Origin: Kitasatospora cineracea | GTDB lineage: Bacteria > Actinomycetota > Actinomycetes > Streptomycetales > Streptomycetaceae | Direction of reading: 5' to 3' | DNA length: 64,000 nucleotides | NCBI RefSeq assembly: GCF_003751605.1 | Contig: NZ_RJVJ01000003.1 | Coordinates: 558,001 to 622,000, forward strand | Part shown: positions 30,391-40,409 of the stretch, piece after piece | How the letters are laid out: each line of letters begins with the position of its first letter | How positions within the stretch are numbered: position 1 is the first letter of the stretch | The notes under the pieces: generated by a model | The model's database searches: none | Told to the model about the DNA's origin: nothing | The model's input: the letters and a program-made list of their open reading frames with translations, nothing else | Program-made: the position numbers and the translations under genes

Positions 30391-33300
30391 CGCCCCCGCC
30401 GCCACCCCCGGCGCGACCGCGTACCCCACCAGCCGCGGCCGCCCCGGCACGTCCTCCCGGACCACCGCGCACGCCGCCGCCACCCCCGGCAGCGCCAGCA
30501 GCGCCGCCGCCACCTCGCCCGGCTCGACCCGGAACCCGCGCAGCTTCACCTGCTCGTCGGCCCGCGCCACGTACTGCAGCAGCCCGTCCGCACCCCACCG
30601 CACCAGGTCGCCGGTCCGGTACATCCGCGAGCCGTCCGCCCCGAACGGGTCCGCCACGAACCGCTCCGCCGTCAGCCCCGGCCGCCCCAGGTACCCCCGG
30701 GCCAGGTTCGCCCCCGCCAGGTACAGCTCCCCGGCCACCCCCGCCGGCACCGGCCGCAGCCGCCCGTCCAGCACGTACGCCCGCATCCCGTCCACCACCC
30801 GGCCGATCGGCACCGAGCCGCCCGCCACCGGCCCCGCCACCCGGTGCGCGGTCGCGTCGATGGTCGCCTCGGTCGGCCCGTACAGGTTGTGCACCGCCAC
30901 CCCCCAGCGCCCCGCGACGGCCTCGGCCAGCCCCCGGGGCAGCACCTCCCCGCCGCACAGCACCGCCCGCAGCCCGGCCGACGGCCGCTCCGCCCCGCCC
31001 CGGCCGCCCCCCTCGCCCAGCACCAGCGCCAGGTGCGAGGGCACGAACTGGGCCACCGTCACGTCGGAGCGGCGCATCCAGTCGAGCAGCTCGCGCGGCT
31101 CCCGGTTGGCCCCGGCCGGGGCCACGCACACCTCCGCGCCGCAGGTCAGCGGCAGCCACAGCTCCCACACCGAGGCGTCGAAGCTGGTCGAGGTGCGGGC
31201 GAGCACCCGGTCGTCCGGGGTCAGCCCCAGGTGCCGGGCCATCCACGCCATGTGGTTGGCCAGCGCCAGGTGCGGGACGACCACGCCCTTGGGACGGCCG
31301 GTCGACCCGGAGGTGTAGATCACGTACGCGGCCTCCGCCGGACCGGCCGGACCGGCCGGACCGCCGCGGCCCGCCGGGGCCGGCGGCAGCGGGGCGTCCA
31401 GCGCGAGGCGGGGCACCCCGGTCGCCGCCGCCGACACCGCGGCCGGGACGTCCGGCCCGGTGAGCAGCAGCGCGGGCCGGGCGTCCGCCAGCATCTGCCC
31501 GATCCGCGCGGCCGGGTAGCCGGGGTCCACGGGCAGGTAGGCGGCGCCCGCCCGCAGCACCGCGAGCATGCCCACCACGGCCTCCACCGAGGGCGCCGCG
31601 GCCAGCGCCACCAGCGCACCCCGGCCCGCACCGCGCCCGCGCAGCACGGCGGCCAGCGCGTCCGCCCGGGCGTCCAGCTCGGCGTACGTGAGCCGGGTAC
31701 GGGCGTCCCGGACGGCGGGCGCGCCGGGCGTGCGGGCCGCCCACCGGGCGACCTGCTCGGGCACGTTCAGCCCGGGCAGCGGACGCTGCTCGCCGCGCCC
31801 GCCCGCCAGCAGCCGCTCGCGCTCCGGCCCGGTCAGCGGGTCGAAGTCCCCGACCGCCCGGTCGGGGTCCGCGACGGCCAGCGCCAGGACGCGCGCGAAC
31901 CGGTCCGCGAGCGCCCGCGCCGTCCCCGCGTCGAACAGCTCGGCGGCGTACTCCAGGTGCCCGCCCAGCCGAACCGTTCCGCCACCCGCCCCGCCATCCC
32001 CGGCCCGGACCCCGGCCCCGGCCCCGCTCTCGGCCCTGGTTTCTGCTCCGGCCCCGGTCTCGGCCTTCGCCTCGGCCCCGGCTTCCGCCCCGGCCCCGGC
32101 TTCCGCCCCGGCCCGGGTCTCGGTCAGCGAGAAGGTCAGGTCGAACTTGCTGGTCGTCGGCGCCCCGGACAGGTCCCGCACCGTCACGCCGGGCAGGTCC
32201 AGCTCGGGTGCCCGCTGGTTCTGCAGCACCAGCATGGTCTGGAACAGCGGGTGGTGGCCGCCGGAGCGGTCCGGGTTGAGGTCCTCCACCAGGCGCTCGA
32301 ACGGCAGGTCGGCGTGGCCGAACGCGGCCAGGTCGAACTCCCGCACCCGGCCCAGCAGTTCACGGAACGTCGGGTCCCCGGACAGGTCGGTGCGCAGCAC
32401 CACGGTGTTGACGAAGAAGCCGACCAGCTCGTCCAGCGCCTCCTCGGTGCGCCCGGCCAGCGCCGTGCCCAGCGGGACGTCGGTGCCCGCGCCGTGCGCG
32501 TGCAGCGTCACCGCGAGCGCCGCGTGCAGCACCATGAACGGCGTGCAGCCGCTCTCCCGGGCCAGCCGGACCAGCCCGGCGTACGCCTCGGCGGGCAGCT
32601 CGAACGGCACCGCGCCGCCCCGGTGCCCGGGAACCGCCGGGCGGGGGCGGTCCAGCGGCAGCGCCACCGGCCCGGGCAGGCCGGCCAGCGCCCCGCGCCA
32701 GAAAGCGAGTTGACGGGACGCCAGGGACTCCGGGTCGTCCTCGGCGCCGAGCAGCTCGCGCTGCCACAGCGCGTAGTCGGCGTACTGGACGCGCAGCGCG
32801 GGCCACTCGGGCACGCCGCCGCCGGTCCGGGCCCGGTAGGCGGCCGCCAGGTCCCGGCACAGCGGGGCCAGCGACCAGCCGTCGGCGCCCACGTGGTGCA
32901 GCACCAGCACCAGCACGTGCCGCTCCGGTCCGGTCCGCAGCAGCCGGGCCCGCACCGGCAGGTCGGCGGTCAGGTCGAAGGGAGCCCCGGCCGCCTGCCG
33001 CACCGCCCCCGCCACCCAGCCGTCCCCGTCCGCCGGAGAGCCCCCGTCCCCGTCCGCCCGGACGCCCTCGACGACCTCCAGCGGCACCCGCGCCGCGGCC
33101 TCCGCCGCGTCCAGCACCACCTGCCGGGGCACGCCGTCGCGCTCGGCCAGCACCGTGCGCAGGCTCTCGTGCCGGGCCAGCACGTCCGCCAGCGCACCGC
33201 TCAGCGCCGCCGCGTCCAGCGGCCCGTCCAGGGCCAGCACCAGCGGCACGTTGTAGACGTCCCCGGCGTCCTCGGCCCGGTTCAGGAACCACAGCCGCCG

Positions 33301-36300
33301 CTGCGCGAACGACAGCGGCAGCGGATCGGGCCGCCCCGCCGCCACCAGCGCGGGCCGCCCCGCCCCCGCCGGGCCGAGCACGGCCGCCAGCGCGGCCACC
33401 GTCGGGTGCGCGAACACCTCGCGCAGCCCCACCTCGGCCCCCGTCGCCGCCCGGATCCGGGCCACCAGCCGGGTCGCCAGCAGCGAGTGCCCGCCCAGCG
33501 CGAAGAAGTCGTCCTCCCCACCCACCGCGGGCACCCCGAGCACGTCCGCGAACAGCCCCGCCAGCAGCTCCTCGTACGGGGTGCGCGGCGCGCCGCCCCC
33601 GGCGGCGGCGAGCGGCGGCGCGGGCAGCGCCCGCCGGTCCACCTTGCCGTTGGCGTTCAGCGGCAGCGCGTCCAGCAGCACGAACGCGCCCGGCACCGTG
33701 TACGCGGGCAGCACCCGGCCCAGCGCCCGGGCCAGCGCCGGGCCCTCCACCCGGGCCCCGGGCTCCGGCACCACGTACGCCACCAGCCGCGGGTTGCCCG
33801 GCACGTCCTCGCGCACCAGCACCCGCACGTCCCGCACGCCCGGGCGGGCCAGCAGCGCGTTCTCCACCTCGGCGGGCTCGATCCGGAAGCCGCGCAGCTT
33901 CACCTGCCCGTCGGCCCGCCCCGCGTAGTCGACGTCCCCGTCCGCCGTCCAGCGCACCAGGTCGCCGGTGCGGTACATCCGCGAGCCGTCCGCCGCGAAC
34001 GGGTCCGCGACGAACCGCCCGGCGGTCAGGCCCGGCCGGCCCAGGTAGCCGCGCGCCACCCCCGCCCCGCCCACGTACAACTCGCCCACCACGCCCGGCG
34101 GGACGGGACGCAGCGCCGCGTCCAGCACGTACAGCCGCATCCCGTCCAGGGCCCGGCCGATCGGCGGCACCCCGTCCGCGCCGGGCCGCACCCGGTGGCG
34201 GGTGGCGAAGGTGGTGGTCTCGGTCGGCCCGTACACGTGCAGCACCGCGGTGTCCGGCGCGGCCGCGGCGACCCCGCCCATCACCCCGGGGGCGGCCGCC
34301 TCGCCGCCCGCCGCGACCAGCCGCAGGCCCGCGAACGCCCCCGGGTCGGTCCGGGCGATCTCGTTGCACAGCGCGGTGGTCAGGAACAGCGCGCTCACCC
34401 CGTGCCGCTCCACCGCCGCCCGCAGCCCGGCCGCGTCCAGCACTCCCGGCGGGGCGACCACCACCCGGCCGCCGTTCAGCAGCGGCGCCCAGACCTCGAA
34501 CGTCGAGGCGTCGAAGACGTACGCCGAGTGCATCAGCACCGCGTCCACCGCCCCGTCCGCCCACGCCCCGTCCGCAGCCAGCGCCAGCACGTCGGCGTGG
34601 CTCACCCCGACGCCCTTGGGCAGACCGGTCGAACCCGAGGTGAACACCGTGTACGCCAGCCGCCCGCCGGGCACCGCCCCCGGCAGCGGGCCGGGCCGCG
34701 GCGGCGCGCCGTCCAGCACCGCGCCCGACCGGTCCACCACCAGCACCGGCAGCCGCCCGGCCGCCCCCGCCACCCAGTCCGTCCCGGCCGCCGCCGCGTC
34801 CACCACCAGCGCCCGCACCCGGCCCACCCCGGCCACCCGCTCCAGCCGTTCGGCCGGCCAGTCCGGGTCCATCGGCACGTACACCGCGCCCGCGGACACC
34901 GCGCCCAGCGAGGCCGTCACCACCGCGGCCGACCGCCCCAGCAGCACCCCCACCCCGTCCTCCGGGCCGACCCCGTGCCCGGCCAGCGCCCCGCCCAACC
35001 CGGCCGCCAGCCGGGCCAGTTCCCGGTAGCTCAGCACCGCGTCGCCGTCCACCACGGCCGGCGCGTCCGGGCCGGCCGCCGCCCGGGCCGCGAACGCCGC
35101 CGCCAGCCCGCCCGCGGCCGGGTCCGGCAGCGCGGCGCCCCGCCCCTGCTCCACCAGCCGCCGGGCCTGCTCCGCGTCCACCAGCGGCAGGCCGTCCACC
35201 GCCGCGTCCGCGTCCGCCGCGGCGAACGCCGCCAGGAAACCGGACACCGCCCGCTGGTGCAGCCGCACGTCCTCGGGGTGGTACAGCCCCGGGTCGGTGT
35301 CGAAACCGATCAGCGGACCCGTCCCCTCGGCCCGCTCGGCGACGAACAGCGACACGTCGTCCACCGGGCCGATCGACAGCACCCGGGAGGTGGCCCGGCT
35401 GCCCGCGAAGTCCAGACCGTAGTCGTAGCCCATGACGTTCACCACCAGGTCGGTCAGCCGCGCCCCGCCGTCCGCCAGGTTCAACGCCCGGGCCAGCTCG
35501 GCGCGCGAGAAGCGCCGGTGCCGCAGCGCGCCGCGCATCTCCGCGGCCACGGCCCGCACCAGGCCGCCCACCGTCGCCCCCGGCTCCACCGCCAGCGGCA
35601 GCGGCAGCACGGTGGCGGTCATCCCCACCGCCTCCCGGAACCGGCCCGGCCGCCCGTGCGAGGCCAACCCCAGGCACACCTCGGACCGCCCGGCCACCCG
35701 CGCCGCGTACGCGGCGACCGCCGCGACCAGTACGGCGCTCCAGGTGGTGCGGTGCTCGGCGGCCAGCCGCCGCAGGCCCTCGAACACCGGCAGCGGCATC
35801 GTCCCGCCCGTGTGCAGCGCCCCGCCCCCGCCCGCCGGGGCCCCGTCGGTGCGCCGCCGCAGCGGCGTACCCGCACCGGCGTCGGTGCGCCGCCGCAGCA
35901 GGGTGCCCGCACCGGCGTCGGCCGGCCGGTCGGCGAACCGGCCCACCCAGTACGCCCGGTCCGCCGCGTACTGCTCCGAGGCCCGGTAGGCCGCCTCCTC
36001 CGCCACCAGCGCCCGCAGCGGCCCGCCCACCGGCCCCGCGACCTCGACCGGCTCCGCCCCGCCCGCCGCCCGGGTGTACAGCTCGGCCACCGCCCGGGCC
36101 ACCACCGCGCCGCTCAGCCCGTCCATCGAGATGTGGTGGTAGCGGACGTACCAGTAGTGCAGTCCGGGCCCGAGCCGCAGCAGCGCCCAGTGGTGCGAGG
36201 GCGCCGCGAGGTCGTCGACGGCGGCCATGTCCCGCGCCATGTACCGCTCCGCCGCCGCCACCGGGTCCGGTTCCCCGCCCAGGTCCACCCGGCGCAGCCG

Positions 36301-36609
36301 CTCCCGCACGCCCTCCGGCCGCACCACCCGCTGGCGCACCGCGCCGTCCCGCTCGACCAGCACCGCGTTCAGGCTGTCGCAGTGGTGCACCACCCGGTCC
36401 ACCACCGCGGCGAACAGCTCCTCGTCGAGCCCGCCGCGGATCTCCAGGCACTCGCCGATGTTGTACTTCGCGCTGTCCGGGTCGACCAGCTGGCCGTACC
36501 GCACCCCCTGCTGGGCGGCGGTCAGCTCCAGCAGTTCCGGCAGCTCCGGCAGCGGTTCCGGCAGTTCCGGGGCGGTTTCGGGCGAGGGGACGGGACGGTA
36601 TTCAGACAT
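29926..36609 (-). CDS. NRPS1, 5' open part: C1-A1-T1-C2-A2
   Basis: Starts at the ATG at 36609 after GAAGGTG. C1 ([19 protein letters not shown] near residue 156) resembles the EntF-type first condensation domain, which takes an acyl or aryl group from a separate carrier protein. A1 (core near residue 655) reads about DAFFAGVTFK, Ile/Val-like. T1 is GGHSLL near 1036. C2 has HHVGADG near 1236. A2 (core near 1763) reads about DAWQLGLIDK, Gln-like. An Ala/Glu/Gly repeat linker lies between C2 and A2. Good homology ends near 30384, where the first frameshift occurs; the last 150 codons of this open frame are nonsense. Together with the next two segments it forms one four-module synthetase. Confidence 0.88.
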   Translation of the reverse strand: MSEYRPVPSPETAPELPEPLPELPELLELTAAQQGVRYGQLVDPDSAKYNIGECLEIRGGLDEELFAAVVDRVVHHCDSLNAVLVERDGAVRQRVVRPEGVRERLRRVDLGGEPDPVAAAERYMARDMAAVDDLAAPSHHWALLRLGPGLHYWYVRYHHISMDGLSGAVVARAVAELYTRAAGGAEPVEVAGPVGGPLRALVAEEAAYRASEQYAADRAYWVGRFADRPADAGAGTLLRRRTDAGAGTPLRRRTDGAPAGGGGALHTGGTMPLPVFEGLRRLAAEHRTTWSAVLVAAVAAYAARVAGRSEVCLGLASHGRPGRFREAVGMTATVLPLPLAVEPGATVGGLVRAVAAEMRGALRHRRFSRAELARALNLADGGARLTDLVVNVMGYDYGLDFAGSRATSRVLSIGPVDDVSLFVAERAEGTGPLIGFDTDPGLYHPEDVRLHQRAVSGFLAAFAAADADAAVDGLPLVDAEQARRLVEQGRGAALPDPAAGGLAAAFAARAAAGPDAPAVVDGDAVLSYRELARLAAGLGGALAGHGVGPEDGVGVLLGRSAAVVTASLGAVSAGAVYVPMDPDWPAERLERVAGVGRVRALVVDAAAAGTDWVAGAAGRLPVLVVDRSGAVLDGAPPRPGPLPGAVPGGRLAYTVFTSGSTGLPKGVGVSHADVLALAADGAWADGAVDAVLMHSAYVFDASTFEVWAPLLNGGRVVVAPPGVLDAAGLRAAVERHGVSALFLTTALCNEIARTDPGAFAGLRLVAAGGEAAAPGVMGGVAAAAPDTAVLHVYGPTETTTFATRHRVRPGADGVPPIGRALDGMRLYVLDAALRPVPPGVVGELYVGGAGVARGYLGRPGLTAGRFVADPFAADGSRMYRTGDLVRWTADGDVDYAGRADGQVKLRGFRIEPAEVENALLARPGVRDVRVLVREDVPGNPRLVAYVVPEPGARVEGPALARALGRVLPAYTVPGAFVLLDALPLNANGKVDRRALPAPPLAAAGGGAPRTPYEELLAGLFADVLGVPAVGGEDDFFALGGHSLLATRLVARIRAATGAEVGLREVFAHPTVAALAAVLGPAGAGRPALVAAGRPDPLPLSFAQRRLWFLNRAEDAGDVYNVPLVLALDGPLDAAALSGALADVLARHESLRTVLAERDGVPRQVVLDAAEAAARVPLEVVEGVRADGDGGSPADGDGWVAGAVRQAAGAPFDLTADLPVRARLLRTGPERHVLVLVLHHVGADGWSLAPLCRDLAAAYRARTGGGVPEWPALRVQYADYALWQRELLGAEDDPESLASRQLAFWRGALAGLPGPVALPLDRPRPAVPGHRGGAVPFELPAEAYAGLVRLARESGCTPFMVLHAALAVTLHAHGAGTDVPLGTALAGRTEEALDELVGFFVNTVVLRTDLSGDPTFRELLGRVREFDLAAFGHADLPFERLVEDLNPDRSGGHHPLFQTMLVLQNQRAPELDLPGVTVRDLSGAPTTSKFDLTFSLTETRAGAEAGAGAEAGAEAKAETGAGAETRAESGAGAGVRAGDGGAGGGTVRLGGHLEYAAELFDAGTARALADRFARVLALAVADPDRAVGDFDPLTGPERERLLAGGRGEQRPLPGLNVPEQVARWAARTPGAPAVRDARTRLTYAELDARADALAAVLRGRGAGRGALVALAAAPSVEAVVGMLAVLRAGAAYLPVDPGYPAARIGQMLADARPALLLTGPDVPAAVSAAATGVPRLALDAPLPPAPAGRGGPAGPAGPAEAAYVIYTSGSTGRPKGVVVPHLALANHMAWMARHLGLTPDDRVLARTSTSFDASVWELWLPLTCGAEVCVAPAGANREPRELLDWMRRSDVTVAQFVPSHLALVLGEGGGRGGAERPSAGLRAVLCGGEVLPRGLAEAVAGRWGVAVHNLYGPTEATIDATAHRVAGPVAGGSVPIGRVVDGMRAYVLDGRLRPVPAGVAGELYLAGANLARGYLGRPGLTAERFVADPFGADGSRMYRTGDLVRWGADGLLQYVARADEQVKLRGFRVEPGEVAAALLALPGVAAACAVVREDVPGRPRLVGYAVAPGVAAGALRGRWPGCCPGTWCRRRWWCWRRCRCCPTGRWTGRRCRCPRRGPGAPGRGGRRARCARSCWRGSSRRCWSGRRSGRRRASSSWAGTRCWRCGWWAGCGRCWARSWLSARCSSTRRRRRWRGCWSRPRSRAGRRCGRWSGPVRCRCRSRRAGCGS

Positions 36610-36799
36610 GCCGACGACACCTTCGGTGGGGGTTTCCAGCGACGAATGGGAACGGCTGCGGGAACGGCCGACCGCGCGGTCGGCCCAGGGGCGTCCGCGG
36701 GGTGAATTCCCACTGAATGAAGGGGATTGCCGACGGGCCGCGGAACGTGCCGTCCGGCCCGCGTCAGCAATCCTTTAAATCAGATGATCTGATCAAGCG

Positions 36800-37018
36800 T
36801 CAGTCGGTGTCGGACTCCATGGCTGCCACCAGGGAGGCCGGGCGCATGTCGGTCCAGACCCGGTCGATCAGGTCCGTGCACTCCTGCCGCGACCCCTCGG
36901 GGCCCACCTGCTCCCAACCGCCCGGAACGTCGATGTGCGCAGGCCAGAGCGAGTACTGCGCCTCCGGGTTCACCAGCACCAGGAAGCGTCCGGATTCGTC
37001 GTCAAAAGGATTGCTCAC
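36800..37018 (-). CDS. MbtH-like NRPS accessory protein
   Basis: A 72-residue protein with the full MbtH pattern: NPFDDESGRFLVLVNPE, QYSLWP, VPGGWEQVG and CTDLIDRVWTDMRP. MbtH proteins bind and activate the adenylation domains of their NRPS. The GTG start at 37018 is preceded by AAGGGGTGG; an open frame extends further upstream but lacks family residues. It lies 190 bp before NRPS1 on the same strand and is therefore the first gene of the NRPS operon. Confidence 0.95.
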   Translation of the reverse strand: MSNPFDDESGRFLVLVNPEAQYSLWPAHIDVPGGWEQVGPEGSRQECTDLIDRVWTDMRPASLVAAMESDTD

Positions 37019-37668
37019 GTTGCCCACCCCTTGCATCGCCTTGTGTCGGTTGCTGTTCCGAGCCCGCTCGGCGCCCCTGTCGGACCACCCCCGGACCCCT
37101 TTCGTCGGACCGCCCGCCACCGCCCCCGTGCGGATCGTTCCGGTGTTCCCCGTTCCGGCTTTCGAGCGTCTCACGATGCGGGGGTGACAGCACCCCGATC
37201 ATGGACGCCCGAAATCCGTCCGGCGCACAACCCGGCGTATATGACATCCGCCGGCGCACGACTACCCCCGAAAAACATATCTATTCCTATCACGTCATTG
37301 GACGGGTCGAGGCCGCTATCGGCGATCGCTCTGTTACCGCCGCGTAATCATTCAGATGAGCGAATACGAAAAAGCCCCAGTCATATGCCGTGGCGCCCGT
37401 TTCCGCCCGTACGCGACCATCGGGCGCCCGACCCGTCCTGATCCGCCCCACTATCGCCCGAATCGCTCCCGGCCCACCCCGGCGCTCTCCCCGCGACCCC
37501 CTGCGCCCCTCCCGCACCCGCCGTGCCCCCGTGCGCCCGCCGTACGCCCCGCCGCGACCCGTGTCCCCACCCCGCCGCCGAGGGCGCGGGGCGCACCGCC
37601 GGGCCCCTGCCGGCGGCCGGGACGGGCCGCGTAGAGTGGCCGCTCGCCCACCGGGAGAGGACGGCAGC
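37019..37668. other. Divergent intergenic region, NRPS operon / ATP-grasp gene
   Basis: About 650 bp without a convincing gene. The part from 37235 to 37390 is clearly richer in A and T than its surroundings, with runs such as GAAAAACATATCTATT on the plus strand, and is the likeliest place for the NRPS operon promoter and regulator sites. No clear -35/-10 pair or long palindrome could be assigned. The part from 37400 to 37650 is C-rich and featureless. Confidence 0.4.
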
Positions 37669-38547
37669 GTGCGCGAGCGTTCCGGGATCCTGTTCGTCAC
37701 CGACCTCGCCTACCCGGCGCAGGGACGCCGGTACGGCGACGAGGACGTCTTCCTGACCTCGCGGCTGCGCGAGGAGTTCGACCTGGCGCTGTGCCACCCG
37801 CGGGACGCGGCCGCACTGATGGACGGCTTCGACGCGGTCGTGATCCGCAACAGCGGCCCGGTGCTGCACTACCGCGAGCAGTTCGACGCCTTCCGCCGCC
37901 GGGCCGCCGAACGCGGCACCCGGGTCTACAACCCGCTGACCGGCCGCGGCGACATGGCCGGCAAGGACTACCTGCTCGAACTGACCGCGGCCGGCCACCC
38001 GGTCATCCCCACCGTCGACCGCCCGGCCGACCTCCACCTGCTGCCGCCGGCCGAGCGGTACGTGGTCAAGCCCAAGGCCGGCGCCGACTCGATCGGCCTG
38101 TCCGTGCTCGACCGCGCGCAGCTGACCGACCCGTCCACGCGACCGCCCCTGGACGGCATGCTCGTCCAGCCGCTGATCGACTTCCGCTACGAGGTCTCGT
38201 TCTACTTCGTCGACGACGCCTTCCAGTACGCCCTGCACGCCCCCGACCCGGCCCGCCGCTGGGAGCTGACGCCCTACCGGCCGACCGGGCCCGACCTGGA
38301 CTTCGCCCGCCGCTTCATCGACTGGAACACCATCGAGCACGGCATCCAGCGGGTCGACGCCTGCCGCACCGCGACGGGCGAGCTCCTGCTGGTGGAGCTG
38401 GAGGACCTCAACCCGTACCTGTCGCTGGACGTCGTCCCGCAGCCGCAGCGGGACGCGTTCGTCGCCGCGACCGCCGCCTCACTGCACCGCTTCCTGCGCA
38501 CCGTGCCGGAGCGCACCGCCCCGGCGCGCACCGCGCCGGGGGAGTGA
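37669..38547 (+). CDS. ATP-grasp domain protein (RimK/glutathione-synthetase-like)
   Basis: A 292-residue protein. A central YVVKPKAGADSIGLSV strand-loop for ATP binding and a late RVDACRTATGELLLVELEDLNP block, which supplies metal ligands (Asp, Glu, Asn), mark an ATP-grasp fold of the RimK or amino-acid ligase type. It could join a carboxylate and an amine through an acyl phosphate; the substrate is unknown. The GTG start at 37669 follows GGGAGAGGA. It is divergent from the NRPS operon and convergent with HxlR, so membership in the NRPS pathway is possible but unproven. Confidence 0.75.
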   Translation: MRERSGILFVTDLAYPAQGRRYGDEDVFLTSRLREEFDLALCHPRDAAALMDGFDAVVIRNSGPVLHYREQFDAFRRRAAERGTRVYNPLTGRGDMAGKDYLLELTAAGHPVIPTVDRPADLHLLPPAERYVVKPKAGADSIGLSVLDRAQLTDPSTRPPLDGMLVQPLIDFRYEVSFYFVDDAFQYALHAPDPARRWELTPYRPTGPDLDFARRFIDWNTIEHGIQRVDACRTATGELLLVELEDLNPYLSLDVVPQPQRDAFVAATAASLHRFLRTVPERTAPARTAPGE

Positions 38548-38554
38548 CGACCCC

Positions 38555-39028
38555 TCAGCGGGCGCTCTTCGTCCGCCCGGGCCGCCCGGTCTGCGGCGCC
38601 CGCCCGGCCTGCGATGCCTGCTGGGTCTGCGCCGTCTGCGATGCCTGCTCGGCGTGCGCCGCCCGGGCCGCCAGCACCTCCGGGACGCGCGACTCGGCCC
38701 AGCGGGCCAGCGTCCAGACGTGCTGGGCGGCCTCCTCGCCGAGCGGCGTCAGCGAGTAGTCGACGCGCGGCGGGATGACGGCGTACGCCTCCCGCAGGAC
38801 CAGGCCGTCCTGCTCCAGGGTCTGCAGGGTCTGGGCGAGCATCTTCTCGCTCACCCCGCCCACCGCGCGGCGCAGCTCGCTGAACCGGTGGGTGCCGTCC
38901 AGCAGGACCGCCAGCACCAGCACCGCCCAGCGGCTGGTGACGTGCTCCAGGACGCCCCGGGAGGCGCAGCACTCCGAGTTGACGTCCGGCAGGAGGCCGC
39001 CGGTCAGTTCCTTCACCCTGAGGTTCAT
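38555..39028 (-). CDS. HxlR-family transcriptional regulator
   Basis: A 157-residue protein. CCASRGVLEHVTSRWAVLVL, then FSELRRAVGGVSEKMLAQTL and LTPLGEE, are standard HxlR features: a redox- or aldehyde-responsive winged helix with a conserved cysteine (Cys21/Cys22 region). The C-terminal 35 residues are a Gln/Ala-rich tail with an internal 14-bp DNA repeat. It is divergent from the NAD(P)-binding reductase at 39126, with nested palindromes between, so it probably controls that gene and itself. Confidence 0.9.
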   Translation of the reverse strand: MNLRVKELTGGLLPDVNSECCASRGVLEHVTSRWAVLVLAVLLDGTHRFSELRRAVGGVSEKMLAQTLQTLEQDGLVLREAYAVIPPRVDYSLTPLGEEAAQHVWTLARWAESRVPEVLAARAAHAEQASQTAQTQQASQAGRAPQTGRPGRTKSAR

Positions 39029-39059
39029 GGAAGTAGCTTACCCACAAGTGGGTACTTCC
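39029..39059. promoter_or_regulatory. HxlR operator: nested inverted repeats
   Basis: TACCCAC-AA-GTGGGTA (39039-39054) is a perfect inverted repeat. It is enclosed by GGAAGTA (39029-39035) and TACTTCC (39053-39059). The position directly beside the HxlR start and upstream of the reductase fits an autoregulatory operator. Confidence 0.6.
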
Positions 39060-39125
39060 GATTCGTTAGTGACTTTCCTACGGTGGGTGCGAAAGCCGTC
39101 GTCCCACCCCAGGAGCAGCATCACC

Positions 39126-39989
39126 ATGAGCATCGTCGTCACCGGAGCCACCGGTCAGCTGGGCCGCCTCGTCATCGACGCCCTGCTGGCCCGCGTCCCG
39201 GCCGCCGAGGTCGCCGCCGCCGTCCGCGACCGGGGCCGGGCCGCCGACCTGGCCGCCCGCGGCGTCGAACTGCGGGAGGCCGACTACGACCGGCCGCAGA
39301 CGCTGGCCGCCGCGATCCGCCCGGGCGACACCGTGCTGCTGATCTCCGGCAGCGAGGTCGGCCGCCGGACCGCCCAGCACACCGCCGTGATCGAGGCCGC
39401 CAAGGCCGCCGGAGCCGCCCGCCTGGTCTACACCGGGGTGCTGGGCGGCCCGGACGCCGACTTCCGGCTCGCGGACGAGCACAAGGCCACCGAGCAGCTG
39501 ATCCTCGACTCCGGCCTGCCGTACACCTTCCTGCGCAACGGCTGGTACACCGAGAACTACACCGCGCTGATCCCCGTCCAGTTGGAGCACGGCGTGGCCG
39601 GCAGCACCGCCGGCGGCCGGATCGGCACCGCGACCCGCGCCGACTACGCCGCCGCCGCGGCCGAGGTGCTGACCGGCGAGGGCCACACGAACCGGGTCTA
39701 CGAGCTCAGCGGCGACACCGCCTGGACGCTCGAGGAGTACGCCGCCGAACTGTCCCGGCAGAGCGGCCGCGAGGTCGCCCACCACGAGCTGCCGGCCGAG
39801 GCCAACCTCGGCGTGCTCACCGGCGCGGGCCTGCCCCCGCAGCTCGCCGAGATCCTGGTCGACGTCGACGTCTCCGGCATCGCCCGCGGCCTGCTGGCCG
39901 GCGGCAGCGGCGACCTCGCCCGCCTGATCGGCCGCCCCACCACCCCGCTGTCCACCACCGTCGCCGAGGCCCTCGCCGCCACCCGCTGA
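39126..39989 (+). CDS. NmrA/QorB-like NAD(P)-binding oxidoreductase
   Basis: A 287-residue atypical SDR. The nucleotide-binding motif is VTGATGQLGRLV, and YTFLRNGWYTENY with a later YELSGDTAWTLEEYA matches the QorB/SDR_a5 group of NADPH:quinone reductases. It probably reduces quinones or reactive carbonyls under control of the divergent HxlR regulator. The ATG at 39126 is preceded by CAGGAGCA. It is not obviously linked to the NRPS cluster. Confidence 0.88.
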   Translation: MSIVVTGATGQLGRLVIDALLARVPAAEVAAAVRDRGRAADLAARGVELREADYDRPQTLAAAIRPGDTVLLISGSEVGRRTAQHTAVIEAAKAAGAARLVYTGVLGGPDADFRLADEHKATEQLILDSGLPYTFLRNGWYTENYTALIPVQLEHGVAGSTAGGRIGTATRADYAAAAAEVLTGEGHTNRVYELSGDTAWTLEEYAAELSRQSGREVAHHELPAEANLGVLTGAGLPPQLAEILVDVDVSGIARGLLAGGSGDLARLIGRPTTPLSTTVAEALAATR

Positions 39990-40057
39990 GCCGAGCCCGC
40001 TGAGCCGAGCCAGCCGAACCGAATCCGGCCGAACCGAACCGGCTGAGCCGAGCCCGC
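39988..40057. repeat. Degenerate short tandem repeat
   Basis: Five to six imperfect copies of a 10-14 bp unit based on GCTGAGCCGAGCC and GGCCGAACCGAA follow the reductase stop. There is no gene here. The remaining stretch to 40409 holds two LacI-type operators and the leader of the GH54 gene. Confidence 0.5.
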
Positions 40058-40147
40058 CGGGCCCGCGTCCCTCTCCGAACCCGACCGTCCGGCCCCGCCC
40101 CTGGAAACCGCCGAGGGGGGAGGGGCCGGACGGCTGCGGCCCGGGCA

Positions 40148-40163
40148 TTGTGAGCGATAACAA
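40148..40163. promoter_or_regulatory. LacI-family operator, distal site
   Basis: TTGTGAGCGATAACAA, an imperfect palindrome with the central CG typical of LacI-family sites. It lies 184 bp (centre to centre) upstream of the perfect site at 40332 and 247 bp from the GH54 start. Confidence 0.55.
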
Positions 40164-40331
40164 CCGGCGGGGCAAGGGTGCTGCGCCACCGTCGTGCCGA
40201 TCCGCCGCAGGTGGGGGCGAATCCGGCCGGGGGCCTTGACGGGGACAGGGCGAGCCTCCAGAGTGATGCCCGGCCGCCGATGAGCCGAACTCCCCACTGC
40301 CCCAACCGGTTCGGGTTTGGTCCAGGGCGAA

Positions 40332-40347
40332 TTGTTAGCGCTAACAA
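40332..40347. promoter_or_regulatory. LacI-family operator, proximal site
   Basis: TTGTTAGCGCTAACAA is a perfect 16-bp palindrome centred on CG, 62 bp before the GH54 start codon. It is the probable sugar-responsive repressor site for the arabinofuranosidase. No LacI-type gene is adjacent. Confidence 0.7.
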
Positions 40348-40409
40348 TCAGGGCGGCCGCCCGGGCCCAGCCCGCCCCGCACCCCCACCCACCAGCGAGG
40401 AGCCCACCC

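Noticed and set aside
28039-34650. Repeated segments in the NRPS resembling an array
   Set aside because: They are homologous A, C and T domains of consecutive modules, not short repeats with spacers; no CRISPR structure exists.
36800-37174. A 124-residue version of the MbtH protein
   Set aside because: MbtH proteins are about 70 residues; the GTG at 37018 has a strong ribosome-binding site and family similarity begins right there.
40148-40163. Similarity to the E. coli lac operator, as if vector sequence
   Set aside because: It is one base shorter than the lac operator core, its flanks are native GC-rich sequence, and a related perfect palindrome follows at 40332; a native LacI-family site explains it better.
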